Source of the DNA: Mrakia gelida
Lineage: Eukaryota > Basidiomycota > Tremellomycetes > Cystofilobasidiales > Mrakiaceae
NCBI GenBank assembly: GCA_024345305.1
Contig: BRON01000012.1
Location: 186,001 to 250,000, forward strand
Direction: 5' to 3'
Length of the DNA: 64,000 nt
Shown here: positions 1-9,157 of the stretch, piece after piece
How positions within the stretch are numbered: position 1 is the stretch's first letter
How the letters are laid out: the number at the start of each line of letters is the position of its first letter
Position numbers and translations under genes: made by a program
The notes under the pieces: generated by a model
Told to the model about the DNA's origin: nothing
Databases searched by the model: none
The model's input: the letters and a program-made list of their open reading frames with translations, nothing else

Positions 1-49
1 GAGGGTGAGACGTGATCGATGAGGTGCAGAGAAAGAAAGAAGGAACAGT

Positions 50-172
50 CTGAGCAAGAGAAGAGAGAAAGAACCCGTCGGTCAGCCGCGTTTTGTCCTT
101 CGTTCGGGCCACAAAGTGGAACGAAAGAAGACTATAGACTCGCTCAGGGAGCAGAGACAATACTGCACGTAC
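50..172 (-). other. Intron in the 3' UTR of the left BTB-like gene
   Basis: After the stop codon of the left BTB-like gene a 25-nt UTR segment is followed by a GTACGT donor (at 172-167). A GCTGAC branch-like motif, a CT-rich tract and a CAG acceptor (ending at 50) follow. The plus-strand paralogue has a GTACGT donor at nearly the same distance after its stop. This suggests that the downstream intron was inherited by both copies. Confidence 0.6.
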
Positions 173-197
173 GATGTCTTTTTTGAGGAGTGATAGC

Positions 198-1052
198 TTA
201 CATCTAAAGCAGAGAAAGAGGCGAGTGAGCTCAGACTCATCGGGTTCGAGCGCGTCCGTCGTCTTCGCGAAACCGGACGTCAACCAAACTCGAAGCACTC
301 ACCTTGAACTCCTCCGCCGCCTCCCTCCACGAGTACCCCAACTGCGTAAGAACCTTCACATGCAGTCTCCCAAACTCTTGAACAAACTGCCTCGGAACCC
401 TCTCCTCCAGCTCAGGCGACAAATCCTCCAACCCAAAGTACCTCCATCCCCTCGACAACGACCTCGGGTACTCCTCCGACCTATGCTTCAACACCACCGC
501 CCCTTCATCCCTCTTCCAACAGTAGTGAAGACTTCGAATGATCTTGGGTACGACGTTCCTCTGACCATGAAGGACGGCGAGAGCGAGTGCGTCGATGAGG
601 TTCGAGGAGTTTCCTCGCTCGGTGGTGTGTTCGAGGAGGGCAGAGCCGTAGAGGAAGGTAGCGAGGGGTCGTAGATCTTACTTCTCTACGAGGGGAGAGA
701 GATGGATGAGTTCGTGCATCCTGAACTCGAGGTGTTGACCTTCGATCTCGAAGCGATCTCGTTGGATGCAGCGAAGGAGGAGGTAGACGTCTCTGGCTTC
801 CTCCGCGAGTCGAAGGAGGGGTCGACCGTCTCGCTGTTCTCCGATGTGAGATGATCCAACTTGGAGGGTGTCTTCGAAGGCGGAGGAGGCTGCTTGGAGG
901 TAGAAGGAACGGGTGGCGAAGAGCCAGCCGTCGCTCGAACGGAGGATGAGGTCGGCTTCGTTGTAGAGTTGGAAGTGGAAGTTCCAGTGGTCTTCGGTGG
1001 TTGGGGATGGAAAGGCAGGGGGAGTGGGTGGAGAGGAAGAGGAAGAGGCCAT
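198..1052 (-). pseudogene. BTB/POZ-like protein, paralogue of the gene at 6685, with an in-frame TAA
   Basis: The coding frame starts at ATG 1052-1050 and runs to 303. A 97-nt intron (204-302) leads to a final exon reading ATG TAA (198-203). The N-terminal half reads like a BTB fold (ADLILRSSDGWLFATRSFYL, then a FEDTLQVG segment). It aligns colinearly with the plus-strand paralogue at 6685. At 678-680 the frame has TAA exactly where the paralogue has Tyr (VEK-Y). Downstream the same frame stays open and similar to the paralogue (FLYGSALLEH, LALAVLHGQRNVVPKI, VLTQLGYSWREAAEEF). As read, only 124 residues are made; with the stop read through the protein would be 251. Use of the GTAAGA overlapping the stop as a donor with the CAG at the end of the conserved segment would remove 121 nt and shift the frame. 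A recent nonsense allele, readthrough or a sequence error are all possible. Substrate or partners unknown. Confidence 0.75.
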
Positions 1053-1399
1053 GGTTTGATTTGATTTGGGAGGTGGCGAGGTGATGGGTGGAGGAGAGGG
1101 AGGGACGAGGAGGGAGGGACGAGCTCAGCTTCGAACTGAGAGCGAGGGCGGTGCACTCCGCCCTTTCCTTTCGGGGTCTCTCTGCCTGAAAATTCTCCTC
1201 AGCTACTGTCAATTGCGAGAAACTGTAGATTAGTCTTGGGCCGAGACTGCCTCGATCCGTCGAAACAGCAGATCACACGTCCTCGCGACTTCAATCCACC
1301 ACTCACATCACCATCCCTCGAACAAAGATCAAACGAAAAACGAAACTGAACAACTACCTAGACGCGACCATCTCCCACTCTCTCTCCGCCCTCCCCAGC
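1053..1399. other. Intergenic: promoter of left BTB-like gene and 3' end of DSK2
   Basis: This 347-nt gap lies between the start of the minus-strand BTB-like gene and the stop of the minus-strand ubiquilin gene, so it must hold the BTB promoter and the DSK2 3' UTR. I see no TATA-like box, no RNA gene and no conserved ORF. GA-rich tracts on the plus strand occupy 1075-1150. Confidence 0.5.
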
Positions 1400-3800
1400 C
1401 TAGTTTCCGCCCGGAGGAGGATGCGAGAAGAGGTACTCGACGGCTGCCGAACTGTTGAGAACGACGCGTCGAAATGAACGAAGAAGTCAGTTCTCGTTCT
1501 CGTGCTCGTCGTGATCTCTCGAGAGGAGGAGTAAGAGAGATACTCACACGTTCCCACCGCAAACCGTCAACGCCTCGATGTTGGATTGGCCGTCGTAGAA
1601 TCTGCGAGAAAACGACGAACGACGAACGACCGAAGCAAGTCAGTCTCGCCGCACGCGTCTCGATCTCGTCTCTCCCTCCCCTTCTTCCAGCTCGTCCCAA
1701 AAAAAAAAAAGGGGGATGTTACTCACCCCATCGCCTGCAGCTGAACCAATTGATCCGCGAACCTCTCATGAGCAGGTCTTACGTCCGCTGGCGCCCTCGC
1801 CGCCGGTGCTCCTCCTCCAAACCCACCGAACCCTCCAGCTCCAGCTCCTCCTCCAAACATCTGCTGCATCTGCTGCATCTGTTCGGGCGTAGGCATAGGC
1901 ATTCCACCGAATCCTCCTCCTCCAGCGCCAGGAGGAGCTCCGAAGGCGGCGAAAGGGTTGGCGGCTCCTGGAGCGGCGACGGCTCCTGCTGGGGGAGCTC
2001 CGAAGGCTCCGGGCTGTAGGGAAGAGACAAGAGAGGAGCGAGAAGTCAGCGAGGGGGGAAAGGAGGAAAGGCGAGATGAGAGTTGGGTTGGTGAGGAAGA
2101 CGGGATGGAGCGGTAAGGGAAAAGCGAACGAACAGGTGGGAAAGCAGGTGCGGCAGCTCCTCCAGCTCCTCCGGCTCCTCCGCCCATCACTGCAGCACGA
2201 AGAAAAAGAACGAGAGCGAAGGAGGTCAGCTCGTTGTCGTAAGGAAGTAGGAACGAGACACGAAACTCTACGTCGAGGGGAACGCGTCGAGCTCTTCTCG
2301 ATCGACCTGAAATTGGGAAAGATGAACTCACTCTGCTGCATCTGCATCATCTGACGCATCGCATCAGGGTTGGTGAGGAAGCTTCTGAACTCTGCGAGAT
2401 TGAAGAAGAAGCGAAGGAGGCGAACGACGCGCGGGAAGTGAGGGTCAGTTGAGCTCGAACGAGACGACGCCGCTTTGAGAAACGGCGAAGGGAAACGAGT
2501 TACTCACGATCCGAGGAGAGCATCTGGCGTATCTGAGGTCCCATTCCAGCGAGTTGAGGATTCGAGGCGATGATCTATACCCAGCCAAACCGAGAAAGGA
2601 CGAAGGGAGGTGAGCTTTCGAGCTGAAGTTGGGTCGGGCTGACAGAGGAGGAGCGAGAGCGAACGAACCTGATCGACGACCTCAGGGTTCTGGAGCATGG
2701 TTCCCATCTGTTCGAGGAAGGCGGGACTGTCGAGCAACAAGGACGAGGATGAACTTGTCAGCTCCGGACGAGACGAGAGGCGAAGGAGGGACGAGTCGAG
2801 CTCACGAGTTCATCATGTTCTGCATCGCGTTAGGATCGTTGAGGTTTCCCATATCTCCGAAAGGGTTCATGGTTCCTCCTCCCATTCCGTGACCCTAAAC
2901 CGAACCAACGCAGAGGTGAAGAAGACACGTCGATGAGCTTCCAAGCTGACGAACCGGGGATCTCCCTCCCTTCAGCCCGACGCTCCTCCTTCCCTGCCTG
3001 CCTTCCTCTCGATCACAAAGCGAGCGAACTCACCTGCACACCCTCCAAAGCAGCCATCATCCCAGTTCCCTGTCCTGCAGCCATTGTAGGAAGTCGAGCA
3101 GCAGCCGAGGGAGCACCGAAGGCAGCTGAGGCGGAGGAGGAGGAAGCAGGAGCGGCGGCGGTCTTGGGAGCTCCCTTCACCATGTGGATGGTGTGACCTG
3201 CGAGAAGCTTGTAGGTCGAGAGAGGCTCTTCGTCTTTGAGCACTTTGCCTGTAGAAGAGCGAAGTTGAAAGAAGCGGGGAGAGAAGAGAGGTGAGCAGGC
3301 GAGATAAGGCGGGAGGGAAGGAGGAGAGCGAGAGGTGGGGAGGCAAGAACGAACCAGAGTAGATGAGTCGTTGACGTTCCTGCTCGACGTCGGTTTGGGA
3401 GGCGATGGCAGCTTTGAGGTCACCGACGGCTGTAAAGTTCAAGATCGAGGAAAGAGAAGAGAGGCGGGACTCAGCGAGAGAGTGCTCGATGAGCGAGCTC
3501 AACACGACGGCCAGCAGCGTCTCCCAAAGGCTCGCTTCCGCCTCGATCTGAAGGGCTACTCACTCTTGTCAGGCGAGATCGAGATGGCGAGCTTGAGTTC
3601 AGAGGGTCCTTTGACTGAAGAAGATGGAAAGTGAAGTAGAGACGGCGGTCAGCTCGACTCGTCCAGCTTCGTCGATGCTTCGATGACGTTCCGCGAGCTC
3701 GTCCCTCCTCCTCCTTCCTGTTTGAGCAGCAGATCAGGGAGGGGAGTTAGGACGTACTGTTGAGAGTGATCTCTGGGGAGAGAGTGGGTTCGTCGGCCAT
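1400..3800 (-). CDS. DSK2: Ubiquilin / Dsk2-like ubiquitin receptor
   Basis: Shuttle receptor that carries ubiquitylated proteins to the proteasome. The start is ATG 3800-3798 and translation begins MADEPTLSPEITLN. An N-terminal ubiquitin-like domain is spread over several short exons (LKAAIASQTDVEQERQRLIY; VLKDEEPLSTYKLLAGHTIH). A Gly/Ala/Met-rich middle carries STI1-type NPF and NPxAM motifs (MNPFGDMGNLNDPNAMQNMM, LLDSPAFLEQMGTMLQNPEV, SFLTNPDAMRQMMQMQQ). A C-terminal UBA domain reads FYDGQSNIEALTVCGGNV then SAAVEYLFSHPPPGGN and stops (TAG 1402-1400). UBL-STI1-UBA order and start/stop are canonical. The gene is cut into roughly ten small exons. I resolved the last introns (1452-1547 and 1602-1726) but not every boundary. 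The 1602-1726 intron carries a T12 tract on the coding strand. Confidence 0.92.
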
Positions 3801-4014
3801 GGTTGGATTGGTAGAGTGAGCTGTAAGGCGGAGGGAAGGAGGAGGTGATGGTGGTTTCGTGGAGCTCGCCGCTCTCGAGGTTTCAGCCCTTCCCTTGCCC
3901 TTTCGAGCTCGTAACGACCAGCGTCTCAATCTTCTCGGAGCATTTTCCACTCCAGCTAGATCTCGGATATCATCAGGAATCGACAAAGCTACTCGAAATC
4001 CCTCTTCCAGCACC

Positions 4015-4548
4015 ATGGCTCCCTCTACCAATCCAATCACGACCTCCTCCCCGTTCCCTCTTCACCCTCCGTCCTCTCTCCTCCCTCTCCTTCACCTTCC
4101 TGAACTCCTCATCCAACTCAACCCACTCGTCACTTCCTTCCATATCATCCCTCCAATCTCCTCAGCGACCTCCTCGTCGTGCGAATACAGCATCACCGAC
4201 TCGATCCCTCTCCTGTTCGGCTACCTCTCGACTTCGACGACCTACACCGCTCAATTCACTCCCACTCCGTCAGGACAGATCATCAGTATCAAGGCTGGAC
4301 TAGGTATCAGCACTACGAGCGTTTGGAGGGTCGAGGATCTTAAGGGAGAGGGAGAGGGAGGGTGTTTGGTTACCGAGTCGAGCGAGGTCAGCGTAGGAGG
4401 AGGATGGATCTGGAGTTGGTTGATGAAGGGTTTCGTAGAGGGTCAGATCAAGGAGGGTCACGGTGTCCTGATAAGGAGGTTGAGGGAGAAGGTGGAAGAG
4501 GAGAGAAAGACGGAGGGAGGAGGAAAGCAGGAGGGGGACGTCGCATGA
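4015..4548 (+). CDS. DUF7053 domain protein
   Basis: Single-exon gene of 177 residues, starting MAPSTNPITTSSPFPL at an ATG in good context (caccATGgct). It shows the layout of the fungal DUF7053 family. A helix (LLPLLHLPELLIQLNPLVTS) is followed by a CEYSITDSIPLLFG segment, then beta-strand-like stretches (YTAQFTPTPSGQIISIKAGL). A conserved-looking C-terminal helix follows (LMKGFVEGQIKEGHGVLIRR). The overall pattern recalls START/SRPBCC-like folds, but that is inference. No signal peptide, membrane segment or catalytic motif is visible. Its start is about 215 nt from the start of DSK2 on the other strand, so the two share a short divergent promoter. Function unknown. Confidence 0.8.
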   Translation: MAPSTNPITTSSPFPLHPPSSLLPLLHLPELLIQLNPLVTSFHIIPPISSATSSSCEYSITDSIPLLFGYLSTSTTYTAQFTPTPSGQIISIKAGLGISTTSVWRVEDLKGEGEGGCLVTESSEVSVGGGWIWSWLMKGFVEGQIKEGHGVLIRRLREKVEEERKTEGGGKQEGDVA

Positions 4549-4781
4549 GAGATGTCGACTTCGACGCGTTTGGTTTTGCTCTCTTTGGGACTGATTATAT
4601 ATCGTTCACAACTACCCGGCCGCACCAGCGAGTCCGTTGATCCTCTCTCTCTCAAGAAGTGAGCAAAATCGTAGATTTATCCGCCTTTTCGGACGCAAAA
4701 TCGACCCCTCTCGAAAGCAAGTCGAGCTCACCAAGTCTCCTTCCCTCCCTCCCTCCCTTCAACTCCTCACCCAACCCAACG

Positions 4782-6366
4782 ATGTCCACCTCCACGCTCC
4801 TCTCCTCCCTCACTCCCGAGCAGACCCAACTCCTGTACGACCAAGCCGGTTTCCTGCTTCTCAGCAACCTCCCTCAAGGCTCGCAAGTCGGTTTGAACGG
4901 AGTGTGAGTTGAGCAGCTCGACCTCCTTCCTTTCATCCTCGCATCTCTCGTGTCCTGACCCCCTTCTCACTCGCACGTTCTCTTCTCGCAGCATCAACCA
5001 AACCTCCACCCCCCTCTTCGCAGGGTACAAACTCTTCCCCCCGAACTCCTTGCACCTCCTCACCTTCTCTCCTCCTTCGCACTCCTCGCAACCCACCGCT
5101 CTCCCCCTCCCTCGAACAGCCCTCCTCTTCTTCTCCCAACCCAAACCCAACCATATCCTCCTTCGATCGTACTCTTCCGACTCCGAAGCCCTCTCCGATC
5201 CTCCCCAGGAGACGGTGGTAGTGAGCAAAGATCACCTCAAAACGCTCGACCCGAAACTCGCTCCGTTCCCGTTCGATTCGTGGGAGGTCTGGCGTGCTTT
5301 GTTCCCTCCTTCGCTCGTCACTCCCGCTTCTCTGGAGAAGGTGTTTGGAGCTCCGAAGGGAGGAGGGTGGGATCTGGATGGGTTGGAGATTGGGGAGGCG
5401 GAGGAGTTGAGTGTTGAGGGAGCAGGAGGGGAGGCGGAGACTTTGGGAGGGGAGAGGGTTTTGAGGCATCGCAAGGAAGCAAAGGATACCGAGGGAGAGG
5501 CGAGGATCGTTGAGGAGCTGAGGGTTGATGGTGAGGAGGGTGTGGCTGTGAAGAAGGTAGGGGGATGGGTTCAGTTCGACGTGCGGAAGAGCTGGAGGAA
5601 AGGAGCCGAGGGGGAGGAAGTCAGTCTTTTCGCGAGGGACAAGAGTTGGTTGTTTTGGTCGGTGGTGATGGAGCAGTTGGGTGGTGGTGAGTGCTATATT
5701 TCTCTTGATTGTCTTTCGGAACTCGACCTGGCTTCGAGAAGGAGACCTTCGGGGGCTCGCGTCGAGGTCGAGTCTCACAATCTCACGACGCGTCTTGCTC
5801 ACCTCTCGCTGACTTCCTCTTCCCTTCTTTCGTCCCTTCAAGACCCCTTCCCCCTCCTCACCCAACTCTCCCTCCTCCTCCCGCTCTCCCTCACTCTCCA
5901 AGCCCCCTCCCTCCTCCTCAAAACCTACCGCCGAATCCTCTCCCTCCTCACCCTCTCTCATCTCCACTTCCAATCTCCCACCCTCGCCCTCCTTCCCACC
6001 AACTCCAACCCGTCCCTCCTTCCCAAGTTCTACCTCGCCTTCCTCGACCTCCTTATCGCCCAACTCACCTGGCTGGAGAGCGGTTTCTTCGCCAGCGAGC
6101 TGCCGGAGGCGGAGGGGTGGTTCGAGAAGGGGTTGAACGATTTGAGGACGGGTTTGGCGAGTGTTGAGACGGGAGGAGGAGAGTGGGAGGGCCTGGAGGG
6201 GAAGTGGGAGGGGTTGAGGGAGCTGGTGGGAGGGAAGTTTGGGTGGGTTGTTGGGGAGTTGAGCGCAGGGGAGAATGGCGGAGAGGGAGAGGCGGACGAG
6301 GACGAGGAGGACGAGGAGGATCGGCCTGTGGTGGTGGATTTGGGGTATGAGGTGGAGTTTGTGTGA
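4782..6366 (+). CDS. AAR2: AAR2 pre-mRNA splicing factor
   Basis: Aar2 holds Prp8 in the cytoplasmic U5 snRNP during assembly. Three exons (4782-4903, 4992-5686, 5843-6366) give 446 residues; every junction keeps frame. Family hallmarks are visible: the N-terminal segment (LLYDQAGFLLLSNLPQGSQV, GLNGVINQT) followed by the GYKLFPPNSLHLLTF strand typical of Aar2 (KMIPPGIHFLHY-like in other species). The Leu-rich helical C-terminal domain begins in exon 3 (DPFPLLTQLSLLLPLSLTLQ, FYLAFLDLLIAQLTWLESGF). A Glu-rich stretch of about 60 residues before KSWLFWSVVMEQL looks like a lineage insert. The tail is acidic (DEDEEDEEDRP). Intron 2 carries CTGAC near its acceptor. Confidence 0.88.
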
Positions 6367-6684
6367 TGCTTTCTTGAAGTTTGATGAGAAGAGGGAAAGG
6401 TGTCGAGGAGAAGCGAAGGGGGAGCGAGAGAAGAAGGGAGGGGTAGCGAGAGCGAGGGAGAGACTTCGCGACGCGTCGACTTTCCGTGACCTCGATTAAC
6501 GGTCCTTGCCGGACCAATTCTGCTTTTGGGCTCGCCCCCAAGAGAACAGGAGAACTTGGCTCTCTCGATCTCTTTCGCCTCTGTTGAGTTACTAACCGGC
6601 CTTCATCGCTTGCGTCAGCTCGCGCTCTTTCTTTCCTCGCTCCGCCTCTCGTCCTTCACCTCAAACGACAACCACCTCGCCAAA
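6367..6684. other. Intergenic: AAR2 3' end and BTB-like promoter
   Basis: This 318-nt gap holds the AAR2 3' UTR and the leader of the next gene. A CGACGCGTCGAC palindrome sits at about 6472-6482. An upstream in-frame ATG at 6526 could extend the BTB-like protein by 53 residues, but that extension is Leu/Ser-rich and absent from the paralogue, so I did not use it. Confidence 0.5.
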
Positions 6685-7524
6685 ATGTCCTCCTCTTCTT
6701 CGTCCGACTCGATCCCCTCCACTACCATCACTTCCAACGCATCCAAGAAGATCGAAGAGGATCGCTACTCTCCCGTCTTTCCTCTCTTCGACGAGGCAGA
6801 TCTCGTCGTTCGCTCGGGCGACGGCTGGCTTTTCGCCACTCGCACCTTCTACCTCCAAGCTGCCTCATCAGTCTTCGAAGACACTCTTCAGATTGGATCG
6901 TCGGCCATAGGAGAGAAAAGAGACGGGCGACCCCTCCTGCAACTCGTTGAGAGCGGAGACGACCTCTCGCTCTTCTTCCGATGCGTTCACCGAGATCGCT
7001 TTGTCTTTGAAGGAAAGCAGCTTGACCTCTCTTTCGACCAGCTCATCCGTGTCTCGTTACTAGTCGAGAAGTACAACGCGACTCTCCTTGCCTCTTCCCT
7101 CTTCGGTTACTCGCTCATGAGGTTCCTCCCTTTTCATCACCCCTCGAACATCAGGCCCGTGGCTCTCGCAGCTATCCACGGCCAGTTCAACGCTATCCCA
7201 TTGATGCTCCGAACTTTCCACAAGTGGGGAAAGTCCGAAGATGGGGCTTCGGTCATGACTCACAGGTCAAAGACGGATCCTAAAGAGATGTCCTCGAACT
7301 GGAGGAGCTGGGGGCTTGGAGACTTACCCTCGTCTCTTGCCTCTCGCCTCCCTGGTCCTTTCATGGTCAAGTTCGGTCAACTCCAGATGAAGGTGCTTAC
7401 CCACGAGGGATACTCTTGGCTCGACGCTGCTGATGACTTTAAGGTGAGCATTCCGTCAACTCGACGCGTCGATCTCTGCCTCTTCGCTCGTTCTCACTTT
7501 CGCTCTTCTCTTTCGCAGATGTGA
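6685..7524 (+). CDS. BTB/POZ-like protein (intact paralogue)
   Basis: Two coding exons: 6685-7443 and a terminal exon whose coding part is only ATG TGA (7519-7524), giving 254 residues. Residues 30-110 look like a BTB/POZ domain (EADLVVRSGDGWLFATRTFY, SSVFEDTLQIG, LSLFFRCVHRDRFVFEG). A helical C-terminal half follows (LAAIHGQFNAIPLMLRTFHK, VLTHEGYSWLDAADDFK). BTB domains are protein-interaction modules, often Cullin-3 adaptors; no partner can be named here. The paralogue at 198-1052 (-) shares gene structure, including the Met-stop last exon. The intron 7444-7518 carries CGACGCGTCG. The transcript seems to continue through several introns after the stop. Confidence 0.8.
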   Translation: MSSSSSSDSIPSTTITSNASKKIEEDRYSPVFPLFDEADLVVRSGDGWLFATRTFYLQAASSVFEDTLQIGSSAIGEKRDGRPLLQLVESGDDLSLFFRCVHRDRFVFEGKQLDLSFDQLIRVSLLVEKYNATLLASSLFGYSLMRFLPFHHPSNIRPVALAAIHGQFNAIPLMLRTFHKWGKSEDGASVMTHRSKTDPKEMSSNWRSWGLGDLPSSLASRLPGPFMVKFGQLQMKVLTHEGYSWLDAADDFKVSIPSTRRVDLCLFARSHFRSSLSQM

Positions 7525-8400
7525 CCTCAACCTCACGAGCCTTCCTCGTACGTCCTATTCTCCCGTCACTCGGAAACTCGGAGCTGACTCTCTTTTCCTC
7601 CCCCGCAGATCTCGAGAGTTCGTCGCGTCTTGCTCGTTTTCTTCGCTCGACGCTTCGCCGCAAGTCGCTGATCTCCCCTCTTCTTCTTTCACCCAAGCTC
7701 GCTCAACCCTACATCTCAAATACTTCTCTTCACGCAGCTTCAGCCTTGCGACTCCGTTTATGCCTTTTAGTGAGTCTTGTTTTCCTTCGACGAGATCAAA
7801 CTCGAACGCGTCGAAACTCACCTCTCGTTGTTCCCTTCGTATCTTACTCTCCTTCAGATCTCCCGACCTTCTTTCCAACCCTCCCGAACTATCTCCCTTC
7901 CGGCTTTTGAAAGCTCGAGTACGTCATTTCACTCGCTTCATATCCGCCGTCGTTCGATTCCAGTCGCGTCGAGACTGACACTCCCTTCTGCCTTCGTCTC
8001 CCTCTTCTCAGCTTTCATGTTCTCACCTACTTCGGACGCTTCACCTTGGACACTACTCTCTCCGTCTCTCTTCTCTTCGACCTCGAGTTCGTTCCTCTTC
8101 TTCGTCCCGATCTGATGCTTCGTCGACGCGACGCGAAAGCTGACCCTCTTCTTTCTCTTCCCTCCCTCTTCAGTTTACCTCTTACTCCGCTCAGTATCCC
8201 TGCTCGGACTCTTTCTCATTTTCCACTTCGAACCCTCAGGTTCGTCCGATTCTGCTTTCGTTCGTCAAGACGGGACGCGTCGACTGGCCTTCTCGCTCGT
8301 TGCTCTCTCCCCCTTTCTCCTCGGACAGTAACGCCCGACGACCACCTTCGCGACGAGCATCTGAATATATACATGGACTTCAGATTTCATTCGATCCTCC
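7525..8400 (+). other. Spliced 3' tail downstream of the BTB-like gene
   Basis: The sequence after the stop looks like a chain of short exons and introns. Donor/acceptor pairs are readable at 7548-7608, 7770-7857, 7919-8011, 8087-8173 and 8240-8328, most with a CTGAC-like motif and a CT-rich end. A further, weaker intron may lie near 7637-7690. The exons are about 30-75 nt. No frame continues the BTB protein, because the stop lies in the 7519 exon. One frame across the later exons stays open into the last one, so a separate downstream coding gene cannot be excluded. The final exon (from 8329) contains a segment repeated at 35686-35745 on the other strand. Confidence 0.5.
8329..8395 (+). repeat. 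Conserved element A of a dispersed pair
   Basis: Starts right after a CAG acceptor with TAACGCCC. It contains an almost identical block to the minus-strand copy at 35686-35745, including CGACGAGCATC and ATATACATGGACTTCAGAT. ATCTGAA and TTCAGAT can form a 7-bp hairpin here. The reverse strand carries TGTATATA, which matches the PUF-protein consensus UGUANAUA. A 4-nt length difference between the copies argues against simple protein conservation. Confidence 0.65.
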
Positions 8401-8675
8401 CCGCAAATGATCACAGAGCCCCTCAGCTGCTCGTGGAAAGTAGAGAGAGAACCGACGACAACGCGGACGCGTCCTGCCTCCTCTCGAGCTCCTTCCTCCT
8501 TCTCGCTTCCTGTTCATCCCAGCACTCTCTTCACATCCAGCTCCCACCAAAACAGCTACATACCCAGCCAGATCAACCCGGTGGACTCGCGCTCATTCGA
8601 AGATTGAATCGCTTCTCCCTTCCCCTCCCCCCTCGCTCCGCTCCCTCCCTCAAACTAACCCCACGCAAAAAGGAA

Positions 8676-8765
8676 TTCCTCCGACGAGATTCGAACTCGG
8701 GTCGTAAGATGTCGATACTTGGTGTTGTATGAGACTTATGTACTAACCAACTATACTACAGAGGA
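8676..8765 (-). tRNA. tRNA-Met(CAT), elongator type, with a 17-nt intron
   Basis: The transcript folds as a tRNA. The acceptor TCCTCTG pairs with CGGAGGA and the D stem GTAT pairs with GTAC. The anticodon loop is CTCATA, with anticodon CAT. The intron of about 17 nt follows position 37, and the distal anticodon stem TCTTA comes after it. The T31-T39 mismatch is the same as in other eukaryotic elongator tRNA-Met. The internal promoter A box (TAGTATAGTTGG) fits and the B box (AGTTCGAATCT) nearly fits. One T-stem pair (C49-T65) is mismatched. Mature length is 73 nt without CCA. Confidence 0.85.
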
Positions 8766-8846
8766 ACTGAGGGGGGGTTTGAACCTGTCGCTTCTTCGAC
8801 TTGAGATGTTAACGCCCCAAGCCGCTGAACCAACCGATTCTCTTGG
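8766..8846 (-). pseudogene. Degenerate tRNA-Leu-like sequence
   Basis: Directly upstream of tRNA-Met on the same strand. It has a perfect B-box-like GGTTCAAACCC, a D-arm-like TGGTTCAGCGG and a CTCAAG that could be a CAA anticodon loop. GTCGAAGAAGCGAC could form a class II variable-arm hairpin. Acceptor and anticodon stems do not pair, so it is more likely a decayed tRNA-Leu than a working one. Confidence 0.35.
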
Positions 8847-9157
8847 ACACGTGATCGCCGGTTTGGTACTGATCAGGGCGAGGGCAAGACTGCTGTTTGA
8901 GAAATTCTTAGAGAGGAGGTGGGTGGTCGTTGCTGGTAGATCTGGGGATGGTCTAGAGGTCGTAGGGATACCGGTGAAGGCTTAGTGAGTTTGTTGAAGG
9001 TCTTTTTTCTGAGTCTCGATTCTTTCTTGTTCGCGCGTCGCGTTGTTCCCGTCCCCTTCTTCCCTCGCTTTCTCTCTCTCCCTTCTTTACTCCCTCTCTC
9101 CCTTCTCAATCTAGTAGAAATACACCCATCAATCAACCGCCCCTCTCCACCCCTACA
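8847..9157. other. Intergenic: upstream of tRNA-Met, 3' end of the Tls1-like gene
   Basis: About 310 nt without a supported gene. It holds the 5' flank of the minus-strand tRNA and the 3' UTR of the minus-strand Tls1-like gene. A CT-rich stretch occupies 9050-9110. Confidence 0.5.

Noticed and set aside
561..682. Possible intron using GTAAGA at the premature stop of the left BTB-like gene
   Set aside because: Removal to the next good CAG (121 nt) shifts the frame and deletes a segment conserved in the paralogue.
4933..6063. 376-codon open frame on the minus strand
   Set aside because: It is a shadow of AAR2. The composition is Glu/Gly/Arg-rich because the sense strand is CT/GA-biased; it has no domain and crosses both AAR2 introns.
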